From assembly GCA_030614245.1 (NCBI GenBank), contig JAUWKK010000047.1:1-11808 (forward strand): a stretch of 11,808 bases of DNA, given 5' to 3'. Numbering within the stretch: the stretch's first letter is position 1; each line of letters opens with the position of its first letter. A model generated the notes under the pieces. It was not told the DNA's origin. It saw only the letters and a list, made by a program, of their open reading frames with translations, and made no database searches. The DNA comes from Planctomycetota bacterium. Its GTDB lineage: Bacteria; Planctomycetota; PUPC01; JABMSA01; JAUWKK01. The position numbers and the translations under genes are program-made. Positions 1 through 6,664 of this stretch are shown here, piece by piece.

Positions 1-84
1 CCCGGGGCGTGGCCTCACCGGCCCCAGCCTGCCCGCCCAAGCGCGCCTGCGCGGCAACCATCCCGCAAATGACTAATGCCGGCC
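1..84. other. GC-rich sequence downstream of the groEL-B stop
   Basis: No coding signal is visible. This stretch lies just past the end of groEL-B on the minus strand. It is very GC-rich and contains half of the hairpin stem seen elsewhere in the window (AGCCTGCC at 26-33). Short self-complementary pieces such as GGGGC and GGCCCC could fold. No T-tract follows on the minus strand, so I do not call an intrinsic terminator. Confidence 0.4.
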
Positions 85-1788
85 CTATGAGAATACGTCT
101 GCTCTCCATGATCGCTCCTGTTGGCCGTTGTGAGCTCGAATGTGGGGGCGGTTCGCGAACCGCCCCGCCTGGATGCTGCCCGCGATGGGTACCGTGTCGT
201 CGTCTTCGCTCTCTTCAAGGTCGGTTACGACCGTCTGCGTCGTGAGCATCATCGATGCGACGCTGGCGGCGTACTGCAAGGCGCAGCGTGCAACCTTCGT
301 GGGATCGATGACGCCCGCCTTGATCATATCGACGTACTCGCCGCTGCCGGCCTCGAAGCCGACGGCGCCGGACCGGGCCTTGAGTTCTTCGACGACTACG
401 TCGCCGTCGCGCCCGGTATTGAGCGCGATCTGGCGAACGGGCTCTTCGAGCGCGCGGGCGACGATATCTACGCCGGCCTTCTCATCGCCGCGCGCCTTGC
501 TGCGTGTGGCCTGGACGGCTCCGATCGCCCTGATGAAAGCGGTGCCGCCGCCGGGGATGATGCCCTCCAGGCTGGCGGCTCGCGTTGCGTTAAGGGCATC
601 CTCGACGCGGTCCTTGCGCTCCTTCATCTCCGCTTCGCTCGCGCCGCCGGCCTTGATGACGGCTACGCCGCCCGACAGCTTCGCGAGGCGTTCCTGGAGC
701 TTCTCGGTGTCGTAGGTCGATGTGCTGACGTCGCTCTGATGGCGCATCTGATCGGTGCGGGCCTTGACGGCGGCCCTGGTGCCCCGCCCGCCGATGAGTG
801 TCGTGTGGTCCTTATCGACCGTGACGTTCTTGACGGTGCCGAGATGCACGAGGGTTACGTTTTCGAGAGTGATGCCGACGTCCTCGGAGATCACCTTGCC
901 GGCCGTGAGGATTGCCATGTCTTCGAGCAGGGCCCTGCGCCGGTCGCCGAAGCCGGGCGCCTTCACGGCGCACGTCAGCATTGCGCCGCGCACCTTGTTC
1001 ACGACTAGCGCCGCGAGAGCTTCTGCTTCCACGTCCTCAGCGATTAGCAGCAGCGGGCGGCCGGTTGCGACGACCCGCTCGAGCAGCGGGATGAGGTCTT
1101 GCAGCTTAGTGATCTTCTTCTCGTGGAACAGGACGTATGCATTTTCGAGTTCGGCGGCCATCGTCTCGGCATTTGTGATGAAATATGGCGAGAGGAATCC
1201 GCGGTCGAACTGCATTCCCGGCGTGATTTCGAGGCTCGTATCGAGCGCCTGCGCCTCTTCTACGGTGACGACGCCTTCGGAGCCGACTTTCTTGATGGCG
1301 TCTGCGATGATGTCTCCGATCTCTTCGTCGTCGTTGCTTGCGACGGTTGCGACCTGCCGGAGCTTCTCGTGGGCCTTGACGGGCTTTGCGATTTCGTAGA
1401 GCTGGTCGACTGCCGCGTCGACCGCCCGGTCGATGCCGCGCTTGACGGCCATGGGATCGGCTCCGGCCGTCACGAGCTTGATGCCTTCCCTGTAGATCGC
1501 CAGCGCCAGCACGGTGGCGGTTGTGGTGCCGTCGCCGACGTCGTCATTTATCTTGCTGGCGACCTCGTTGATCATCTTCGCGCCGATATTCTCGAATGGG
1601 GCGGGGAGTTCGATTTCTCTGGAAGCGGTGGCCCCGTCCATTGTGACTTTCGGAGCGCCGGGAGCTTCATCGAGGATGACGTTCCTGCCGGTCGGCCCGA
1701 GCGTCACGCGGGTCACGTTCACCAGTTGCTCGACGCCCTTGAGCAGCTTGCGTCGCGCGTTTTCATCATAGAGAATTTGCTTGGCCAT
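85..1788 (-). CDS. groEL: Divergent GroEL paralogue (GroEL-B), 60 kDa chaperonin
   Basis: ATP-driven protein-folding chaperonin, expected to form a cytosolic double ring capped by GroES. The 567-residue product is full length and collinear with GroEL: nucleotide motif TLGPTGRN (29-36), GDGTTTAT (85-92), apical MQFDRGFLSPYF (192-203), APGFGDRR (277-284), and the catalytic aspartate in RVEDALNATR (D397, equivalent to E. coli D398). The start follows AGGAGG at 1795-1800 with 6-base spacing. It is the third gene of the operon, 48 bp after groES. Two oddities stand out. The usual TKDGVTV loop reads TMDGATA, so the lysine equivalent to E. coli K51 is M50. The GGM-rich tail is missing and is replaced by acidic EESEDDD followed by about 35 unrelated residues, of which AGRFANRP (541-548) is encoded by a 22-bp palindrome. 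The family is certain. Whether this paralogue has a specialised client set or mixes with GroEL-A is not known. Confidence 0.96.
   Translation of the reverse strand: MAKQILYDENARRKLLKGVEQLVNVTRVTLGPTGRNVILDEAPGAPKVTMDGATASREIELPAPFENIGAKMINEVASKINDDVGDGTTTATVLALAIYREGIKLVTAGADPMAVKRGIDRAVDAAVDQLYEIAKPVKAHEKLRQVATVASNDDEEIGDIIADAIKKVGSEGVVTVEEAQALDTSLEITPGMQFDRGFLSPYFITNAETMAAELENAYVLFHEKKITKLQDLIPLLERVVATGRPLLLIAEDVEAEALAALVVNKVRGAMLTCAVKAPGFGDRRRALLEDMAILTAGKVISEDVGITLENVTLVHLGTVKNVTVDKDHTTLIGGRGTRAAVKARTDQMRHQSDVSTSTYDTEKLQERLAKLSGGVAVIKAGGASEAEMKERKDRVEDALNATRAASLEGIIPGGGTAFIRAIGAVQATRSKARGDEKAGVDIVARALEEPVRQIALNTGRDGDVVVEELKARSGAVGFEAGSGEYVDMIKAGVIDPTKVARCALQYAASVASMMLTTQTVVTDLEESEDDDTVPIAGSIQAGRFANRPHIRAHNGQQERSWRADVFS
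145..166. repeat. Perfect 22-bp palindrome inside the 3' end of groEL-B
   Basis: The arm GGGGCGGTTCG at 145-155 is followed directly by its exact reverse complement up to 166. It lies in frame within the groEL-B tail and encodes the residues around GRFANRP. Its position after the conserved core, in a segment without family similarity, looks like a palindromic repeat that entered the 3' end and supplied a new C-terminus. The palindrome is seen directly; the insertion history is inferred. Confidence 0.75.
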
Positions 1789-1836
1789 TCACAGCCTCCT
1801 GGATATCGGATATCATGAGCCGGCACGCGGCGGGTG

Positions 1837-2124
1837 CTATTCGAGAATTGCGAGTATGTCGCTCTCGCGGACGATGCGATGTTCTACGTCGTCGATCTTG
1901 ACCGTGTCGCCGCCGTACTTGGGGAAGATGACGGTGTCGCCTTTCTTGACGGCGACTGGTGCTCGTTCGCCGGTGTCGAGCGTGCGCCCGGGGCCGACGG
2001 CGATGACTTCGCCCTGCTGCGGCTTCTCCTTGGCGGCATCTGGCAGTATGATGCCGCCGGATGTCTTCTCTTCGGCTTCAAGCGGCTTGATGAGTACTCG
2101 ATCGTCGAGCGGTTCGATTTTCAC
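1837..2124 (-). CDS. groES: GroES co-chaperonin (10 kDa)
   Basis: The 95-residue product has the usual GroES length and features. It begins MKIEPLDDRVLIKPLEAEEKT, followed by the mobile loop region TSGGIILPDAA (about 21-31), which docks on the GroEL apical domain. GEVIAVGPG (38-46), VKKGDTVIFPKYGG and a C-terminal REDxI-like segment (RESDILAILE) complete the seven-subunit lid fold. The start codon follows GGAGGT at 2131-2136 with 6-base spacing. It sits between two groEL genes, 53 bp after groEL-A and 48 bp before groEL-B, so one GroES probably serves both. It acts in the cytosol. No truncation or missing motif is seen. Confidence 0.97.
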   Translation of the reverse strand: MKIEPLDDRVLIKPLEAEEKTSGGIILPDAAKEKPQQGEVIAVGPGRTLDTGERAPVAVKKGDTVIFPKYGGDTVKIDDVEHRIVRESDILAILE

Positions 2125-2177
2125 TGTTCAACCTCCGAATGTATAGAGTCCACGTTGCAGCGGGCGACTTTGGTCTA

Positions 2178-3827
2178 TCACCTGCCCATTCCGCCCATGT
2201 CGCCCATACCGTCCATGCCTTCCATGCCGCCCGGCGGGCCATATGGTGCCTTCTTCTCGGGCTTGTCGACGACGGCCGCGTCGGTCGTCAGCAGCAGGCA
2301 GGCGACGCTGGCGGCGTTTTCGAGGCAGAGCCTGACGACCTTGCAGGGGTCGATCACACCGGCCTCGACCAGATCGCAGTACTTGTCGCGATCTGCATCG
2401 TAGCCTTCGTTCAGCTTGCGTGACAGCACTTCCCTCAGGACGAGCGACCCGACTTTGCCGGCGTTCTGGGCTATCTGCTTGAGCGGGACGACGAGCGCCC
2501 TGCGCAGGACGTCTACGCCGATCCTGGCCTCGCCGGTGACGCGGATGCTGTCGAGTGCATCCATCGCGCGGACGAGAGCTGTACCGCCACCTGGCAGTAT
2601 GCCTTCCTCGATGGCGGCCCTGGTGGCGTGGACGGCGTCTTCGATGCGGGCCTTGATGCTTTTCAGTTCGGCCTCGCTCGCTGCGCCGACGTTGATCTGT
2701 GCGACGCCGCCGGACAGCTTCGCCAGGCGTTCCTGCAGCTTCTCGCGGTCGTATTCCGACGTGGTGACCTCGAGTTCGCTGCGAATCTGGTCGATGCGGC
2801 CCTTGACGGCTTCCCCGCTGCCTGCGGAGCCTACGAGCACGGTGTTGTCGCCGTCTACTTCCACCTTCCTGGCGTGTCCGAGCACGTCGAGGCCGACGTC
2901 GGCGAGCGGCAGGCCGAGGTCCTTGAAGACGGCCCTGGCGCCTGTCAGCACGGCGATATCTTCCATCATCGCTTTGCGTCGGTCGCCGTATGCCGGGGCC
3001 TTGACGGCCACGCACGGCAGTACGCCGCGCAGCTTATTGACGACGAGCGTCGCGAGGGCGTCGCCTTCGATGTCTTCGGCGATCATCAGCAGCGGCTTGC
3101 CGGTCTCGGCTACCTTCTCGAGCAGCGGGATGACGTCCTGTGCGGCCGTCACCTTGTCTTCGTGTATCAGCACGAGGCAATCGCGCAGTTCAACTTTCAT
3201 CGTGTCGGGATTCGTGACGAAATGCGGCGAGCGATAGCCGCGGTCGAACTGCATGCCCTCGACGAGTTCGACGTCGGTGTCGAGGGCCTTGCCCTCTTCG
3301 ACGGTGATGACGCCGTCCTTGCCGACCTTGTCCATCGCATGCGCGATCATCTTGCCGATTTCGGCGTCGTTGTGGGCGGCGAGGGCGGCAACGTTTGCGA
3401 GGGCGTCGCGGCCCTTGACGTCGATGGCCATATCGCGGAGTTTCTTCGTGACGGCCTCGACGCCTTTCTGGATGCCCCTGGTGAGCGCCATGGCATCGGT
3501 GCCGGCGGTGACGTTCTTGATCCCTTCGAGGAAGATCGCTTCTGCGAGGACGGTAGCGGTGGTCGTGCCGTCTCCGGCGGCGTCGCTGGTCTTCGATGCG
3601 ACTTCCTTAATCATCTGGACGGCGAGGTCTTCGTACGGGTCCTTCAGATCGATCTCTTCGGCGACGGTGACTCCGTCCTTTGTGACGGTGGGTGAGCCCC
3701 AGCCCTTGTCCAGGAGAGCGTTACGTCCGCGTGGGCCGAGCGTTACCTTGACGGCGGCCGCCAGTTTGGTTACGCCGCTCTTGAGTTTCTGACGCAGGTC
3801 TTCTTCGAATGATAGCATCTTGGCCAT
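2178..3827 (-). CDS. groEL: GroEL chaperonin (GroEL-A), first gene of the operon
   Basis: Chaperonin large subunit of 549 residues. It keeps TLGPRGRN (29-36), TKDGVTV with the nucleotide-loop lysine K50, AAGDGTTTATVL (84-95, catalytic D86), MQFDRGYRSPHF (192-203), and the hydrolytic aspartate in RIEDAVHATR (D397). It ends in a GGM-type flexible tail (about 525-549, GGMEGMDGMGDMGGMGR), the normal state for a housekeeping GroEL. In the apical substrate-binding groove, R199 and H202 stand where E. coli GroEL has L200 and Y203 (E. coli numbering), so client preference may differ. An AGGAGGG site at 3841-3847 lies 13 bases before the ATG, slightly long spacing. A clear promoter lies upstream. No CIRCE inverted repeat (the HrcA operator) is seen between the promoter and the start. 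Having groEL ahead of groES is unusual, since most bacteria carry groES first. Confidence 0.97.
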   Translation of the reverse strand: MAKMLSFEEDLRQKLKSGVTKLAAAVKVTLGPRGRNALLDKGWGSPTVTKDGVTVAEEIDLKDPYEDLAVQMIKEVASKTSDAAGDGTTTATVLAEAIFLEGIKNVTAGTDAMALTRGIQKGVEAVTKKLRDMAIDVKGRDALANVAALAAHNDAEIGKMIAHAMDKVGKDGVITVEEGKALDTDVELVEGMQFDRGYRSPHFVTNPDTMKVELRDCLVLIHEDKVTAAQDVIPLLEKVAETGKPLLMIAEDIEGDALATLVVNKLRGVLPCVAVKAPAYGDRRKAMMEDIAVLTGARAVFKDLGLPLADVGLDVLGHARKVEVDGDNTVLVGSAGSGEAVKGRIDQIRSELEVTTSEYDREKLQERLAKLSGGVAQINVGAASEAELKSIKARIEDAVHATRAAIEEGILPGGGTALVRAMDALDSIRVTGEARIGVDVLRRALVVPLKQIAQNAGKVGSLVLREVLSRKLNEGYDADRDKYCDLVEAGVIDPCKVVRLCLENAASVACLLLTTDAAVVDKPEKKAPYGPPGGMEGMDGMGDMGGMGR

Positions 3828-3883
3828 AGGTTCGAGATGTCCCTCCTGTAGGAATCCTGAATGGATTGCTCGATTCGCACGGC

Positions 3884-3912
3884 ATTATAGCAATGAGGTG
3901 CGGAACAATCAA
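3884..3912 (-). promoter_or_regulatory. Sigma-70-type promoter of the chaperonin operon
   Basis: Read on the minus strand, TTGATT (3907-3912) is separated by exactly 17 bases from a perfect TATAAT (3884-3889). It lies about 57 bases upstream of the groEL-A ATG, with the Shine-Dalgarno site between. No CIRCE-type GAGTGCTAA arms were found nearby, so HrcA control is not supported. The absence of a sigma-32-like box is a visual judgement. Confidence 0.7.
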
Positions 3913-3987
3913 TAGCGACAACGATTAAAAGAGCCGGCTGCGTTGTTTGGTGCCGCTAGATGTGGGGATGGAAGCAGAGATTAACCC

Positions 3988-4216
3988 GCCTCAGGAGGGC
4001 CTGCTCCACGTAAAGCAGGCGTCGCATCCTCGCTGCGAAGCAGCGGAGGCATATAGGCTGGGGCTTCCAGCCCCAGTTGAGGAACGGAAAAAACCAGCCG
4101 CCCTGCAGGGGCGAAGCAAAGGAACATCTGCTGTGTCCCTTCAGGACACAGCTATTATACTGTCTGATTCCTGGGGCTGAAGCCCCAGGCTGTATGTCTT
4201 GGCCGCTACGCGGCCA
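3988..4216. repeat. Hairpin-cassette repeat, copy A
   Basis: This fills most of the gene-free stretch between groEL-A and the aminotransferase. It is a chain of hairpins: GCCTGCT/AGCAGGC (3999-4020), CGCTGC/GCAGCG (4031-4045), CTGGGGCT/AGCCCCAG (4059-4077), CTGTGTCC/GGACACAG (4131-4151), CCTGGGGCT/AGCCCCAGG (4170-4189) and TGGCCGC/GCGGCCA (4200-4216). The left half (about 4006-4077) reappears inverted at 9800-9869 with few differences. The two CTGGGGCT hairpins face each other with flanking ATATAG and CTGTAT, so the whole unit is roughly an inverted repeat, as in a small non-autonomous element. No transposase is encoded. ORFs across it are repeat-derived. Confidence 0.75.
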
Positions 4217-4322
4217 GGAAGCAGCTTGCATGCGATTCTGGTTGAACACATCCATTGCCTTTGGAGCACGGTTGTCCAGCATACCCCACGATCTGGATAC
4301 AGACTTCCGCGATTCTTGAGTA

Positions 4323-4351
4323 TTGCATAACCCGAGCCCGATCATTATAAT
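4323..4351 (+). promoter_or_regulatory. Promoter of the aminotransferase-kptA operon
   Basis: TTGCAT (4323-4328) and a perfect TATAAT (4346-4351) are separated by 17 bases. Transcription would start near 4358, giving a leader of roughly 30 bases before the ATG at 4390. It lies just outside hairpin repeat copy A. Confidence 0.7.
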
Positions 4352-4389
4352 GTGCCGTCGGTACGAGACGCACAACAGGAGTGCAATCG

Positions 4390-5577
4390 ATGAGACTTTC
4401 TCCGCGAATAGCCGGCATCAGCGAGTCGGCCACTCTTGCGATCACCAGCCGGGCGAACGAGCTGAAGGCCCAGGGCGAGGATATGGTGGTCTTCGGTGTC
4501 GGCGAGCCCGATTTCATCACACCCGAGCACATCCGCCAGGCGGCGATCGACGCAATCAATGATGGATACACGAAGTATGCCACACCCGCCTCGGGCATAG
4601 CCGAGCTGAAAGCCGCCATCATCGAGAAGCTCAAGAGCGACAACGGTCTCGAATACAAGCCTGCTGAGATCATCGTCTCGTGCGGAGCTAAGCATTCGCT
4701 GTACAACGTGATCCTGGCGGCCTGTAGCGAAGGCGACGAAGTGCTGCTGCCGTCGCCGTATTGGGTGTCGTATCCCGAGCAGGTTCGGGCATCGGGGGCG
4801 GATGTCGTGGTGATCGATCCCGAGCCGGATTCGGGCTTTCGAGTGACGGCCGGGCAGGTTCGTGCCGCCGCCACGGAGCGCACGAGGGCTCTTATTCTCA
4901 ATAGCCCATCGAATCCCACCGGGGCCGTCTACACGCCCGAACAGCTCGAGGCGATCGCCGAGGTCTGCGTCGAAAAGGGCATCCTCGTGATCTCGGATGA
5001 GGTTTACGAGAACCTGCTCTATGGCGATGCCGTGCATGAGAGCATCGCCGGCTTCGGGCCTGAGATCAAGGCGCTCACGGTGGTGGTCAACGGCGTCTCG
5101 AAGACGTACGCGATGACGGGCTGGCGTATAGGCTACGCTGCCGGGCCGCAGGAGATAATCGGCGCTGCTGGCCGCTTGCAGAGCCACAGCACCTCTGGGC
5201 CGTGCTCGATCTCGCAGAAAGCCGCAGTGGCCGCACTCACCGGCCCCTTCGAGCCGGTCATCGAGATGGTGAAGGAGTTTACCGCCCGCCGGGAGCTCAT
5301 CTGCTCGATGCTCGATGAAATCGACGGGATGAAACTCGCCCGGCCCGACGGCGCCTTCTACGTCTTCCCGGATATCTCGGCATTCTTCGGCCGCACCGTC
5401 GGCGGCAGGAAGATCGAGTCGGCGATGGACTTCGCGATGATCTGCCTGGAAGATGCGAAGGTGGCGCTCGTTCCCGGTGAACCCTTCGGAGCTCCCAATT
5501 GCGTGAGGCTCTCGTATGCCACCTCGCGTGAGATGATCGAAAAAGGCGTACAGAGAATTGCCCGGATGCTTGCTTGA
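4390..5577 (+). CDS. aspC: Class I PLP-dependent aspartate-type aminotransferase
   Basis: Transfers an amino group between aspartate (or a related amino acid) and 2-oxoglutarate; a soluble cytosolic fold-type I enzyme. The 395-residue product carries the subgroup Ib hallmarks: GEPDF near the N-terminus, SPSNPTG with N175 contacting the cofactor, SDEVYE with D203 (pyridine nitrogen) and Y206, the Schiff-base lysine K238 in VSKTYAMTGWRIGY, and the substrate carboxylate arginine R373 in VRLSYATS. I chose ATG 4390 rather than the in-frame GTG at 4381 because AGGAG at 4377-4381 gives 8-base spacing to the ATG and overlaps the GTG. A strong promoter lies upstream and kptA follows after 9 bp. The exact substrate (aspartate, aromatic or prephenate) cannot be settled by eye. 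The family assignment is secure; the symbol is less so. Confidence 0.93.
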   Translation: MRLSPRIAGISESATLAITSRANELKAQGEDMVVFGVGEPDFITPEHIRQAAIDAINDGYTKYATPASGIAELKAAIIEKLKSDNGLEYKPAEIIVSCGAKHSLYNVILAACSEGDEVLLPSPYWVSYPEQVRASGADVVVIDPEPDSGFRVTAGQVRAAATERTRALILNSPSNPTGAVYTPEQLEAIAEVCVEKGILVISDEVYENLLYGDAVHESIAGFGPEIKALTVVVNGVSKTYAMTGWRIGYAAGPQEIIGAAGRLQSHSTSGPCSISQKAAVAALTGPFEPVIEMVKEFTARRELICSMLDEIDGMKLARPDGAFYVFPDISAFFGRTVGGRKIESAMDFAMICLEDAKVALVPGEPFGAPNCVRLSYATSREMIEKGVQRIARMLA

Positions 5578-5586
5578 GGAAGAACT

Positions 5587-6171
5587 ATGGATACCGATCC
5601 CCTTTCGTCGTCGGAGATGACCCGGCTGAGCAGAATGCTGGCCCTGATATTGCGGCACAAGCCGGAAACCGCGGGTATCGAGCTCGATGAACGCGGCGCG
5701 ATTGACCTGGACGGTCTCGCTGATGCGCTCGCAGAAATGTCAGGCTGGGAGTTCATAGGGCGCGATCACATCATCGACATGGTCGAGACCGTCGGCCAAC
5801 GCCGTTTTGCCATCGACCCCGAGGCGAACACGATCCGCGCGCGGTACGGTCACAGCCTGAAGCGCCTCATCAAGTATGACCCGGCGGAACCGCCCGAGAA
5901 ACTGTATCATGGCTCGGAGTATGATGTCGCCGAAAACATCCTCATTGACGGCCTGCAGCCGATGGGCCGGCAATACGTGCACCTCTCGGTGTCCGAACGC
6001 GTGGCTTTCGATATAGGCAGCCGTCGCACCGACGACCCCGCGATCCTCGTGATCGACGCCAAGGCCGCGCACGAGGATGGGCTTCTCTTCTACCCGGCGA
6101 CCGATGAAATCTGGCTGACCGAAGAAGTGCCAACCAGGTACATCAAGAGGCAGGATGGGGACGAAGAATAG
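5587..6171 (+). CDS. kptA: KptA/Tpt1 RNA 2'-phosphotransferase
   Basis: Uses NAD+ to remove an internal 2'-phosphate from RNA, giving ADP-ribose 1'',2''-cyclic phosphate. In fungi this finishes tRNA splicing; in bacteria the natural substrate is not established, and some Tpt1 enzymes also ADP-ribosylate nucleic-acid ends. The 194-residue length is usual. The active-site set is present: R23-H24 in LILRHKP, R84 in IRARYGHS, and R128 in MGRQYVHLS, all matching the R-H-R-R tetrad of the family. LYHGS (106-110), the GSRR segment (144-147) and the closing FYPATDEIWLTEEVPTRYI are also typical. Y130 replaces the histidine often found in RQHVHLS. GAGGAAG (5576-5582) overlaps the stop of the aminotransferase, so the two genes are probably co-transcribed and perhaps translationally coupled. 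No RNA ligase or tRNA-splicing partner is visible. Confidence 0.94.
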   Translation: MDTDPLSSSEMTRLSRMLALILRHKPETAGIELDERGAIDLDGLADALAEMSGWEFIGRDHIIDMVETVGQRRFAIDPEANTIRARYGHSLKRLIKYDPAEPPEKLYHGSEYDVAENILIDGLQPMGRQYVHLSVSERVAFDIGSRRTDDPAILVIDAKAAHEDGLLFYPATDEIWLTEEVPTRYIKRQDGDEE

Positions 6172-6194
6172 CCGTCGGGGATTTCGAACCCGCC

Positions 6195-6452
6195 ATGTAC
6201 AAGGCATGCTCGAAGTGCGGCAGCGATGTCGATACCGGGTGGTCGTTCTGTCCTTCCTGCGGGATGAAGCTCGAAGCTCCCGCTCCCGTCAAGCCCAGTT
6301 CCATCCAACTGCCCGATGAGATCAGCGGCCCCTGCGCGCTGTTGCGGACGACGTCCAGCGACATTGACGTAGCGCCCGTAGGCAAGCTGATCGCGGCGGC
6401 CACCGGACGGCCTCGCCTTCTGGGCTGCCTCTCGCAACGTCATTCCCTGTGA
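6195..6452 (+). CDS. Small zinc-ribbon protein (hypothetical)
   Basis: Predicted 85-residue protein beginning 23 bp after kptA in the same direction. The N-terminus shows a compact zinc ribbon, C5-x2-C8 and C19-x2-C22 in YKACSKCGSD and FCPSCGMKLE, like the zinc_ribbon_2 domains found at the start of many bacterial proteins. After a short proline-rich linker (APAPVKPS) the remaining ~50 residues match nothing I recognise. The last ~20 run antisense to a possible helix-turn-helix remnant, so the original C-terminal domain may have been lost. The Shine-Dalgarno site is weak (GGGGA). The ribbon itself is convincing; whether the gene is intact and expressed is doubtful. Confidence 0.5.
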   Translation: MYKACSKCGSDVDTGWSFCPSCGMKLEAPAPVKPSSIQLPDEISGPCALLRTTSSDIDVAPVGKLIAAATGRPRLLGCLSQRHSL

Positions 6453-6513
6453 TAACATCCGTAATAACCTCCTTATCTTGCTGGCCGCTATCATCCCAAG
6501 TTCCTCCTTGACA
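6400..6513 (-). pseudogene. Possible N-terminal remnant of a helix-turn-helix (transposase-like) gene
   Basis: On the minus strand an ATG at 6494 has an excellent ribosome site (AAGGAGG at 6503-6509, 8-base spacing). It opens with IAASKIRRLLRMLSQGMTLREAAQKA, which has the spacing of a helix-turn-helix resembling the start of IS21-type transposases. The expected recognition-helix continuation is absent. After ARPSGG the frame runs antisense to the zinc-ribbon ORF and the end of kptA and looks non-coding. A TATAAT at 6578-6583 on this strand could be a promoter. I read it as a decayed or decapitated gene start; coincidence is possible. Confidence 0.3.
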
Positions 6514-6621
6514 GGAGTTTCGGAACCAAGCCGAACAGCCATCACGAACGGGGAGTTCTAATTGTCGTCAGGAGGGAATTATAATCGTCGCTCAACACCA
6601 ATCGAAGGAACAGCGCGAATC

Positions 6622-6639
6622 GGCAGGCTCCAGCCTGCC
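6622..6639. repeat. Short palindromic hairpin between converging gene ends
   Basis: GGCAGGCT and AGCCTGCC are separated by 2 bases. The same stem occurs at 9870-9889 and 11471-11490. It lies just downstream of the secreted-protein gene stop on the minus strand. It has no T-tract, so it is called a repeat and not a terminator. The rest of 6453-6664 shows nothing except the possible remnant and TATAAT described above. Confidence 0.6.
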
Positions 6640-6664
6640 AATCATCGATCGCCACCATGGGCTG

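Noticed and set aside
121..1818. Long plus-strand open frames opposite groEL-B
   Set aside because: They mirror the codon pattern of a confirmed gene on the other strand and have no family resemblance or ribosome site.
2139..3792. Long open frames opposite or out of frame with groEL-A
   Set aside because: Compositional shadows of a high-GC gene; one is an arginine-rich frame-shifted reading of groEL-A itself.
3828..3960. CIRCE (HrcA operator) upstream of groEL-A
   Set aside because: No inverted TTAGCACTC/GAGTGCTAA arms, even degenerate ones, could be found by eye.
4206..5756. Minus-strand open frames across the aminotransferase
   Set aside because: Antisense to a gene with all catalytic motifs; no motif or start signal of their own.
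5587..6171. KptA as a toxin-like ADP-ribosyltransferase with an antitoxin
   Set aside because: The full Tpt1 tetrad and N-terminal domain are present, and the neighbours are an aminotransferase and a zinc ribbon with no antitoxin features.
6615..6664. Rho-independent terminator for the secreted-protein gene
   Set aside because: The stem is good, but no T-tract follows on the minus strand and the same stem occurs elsewhere as a repeat.
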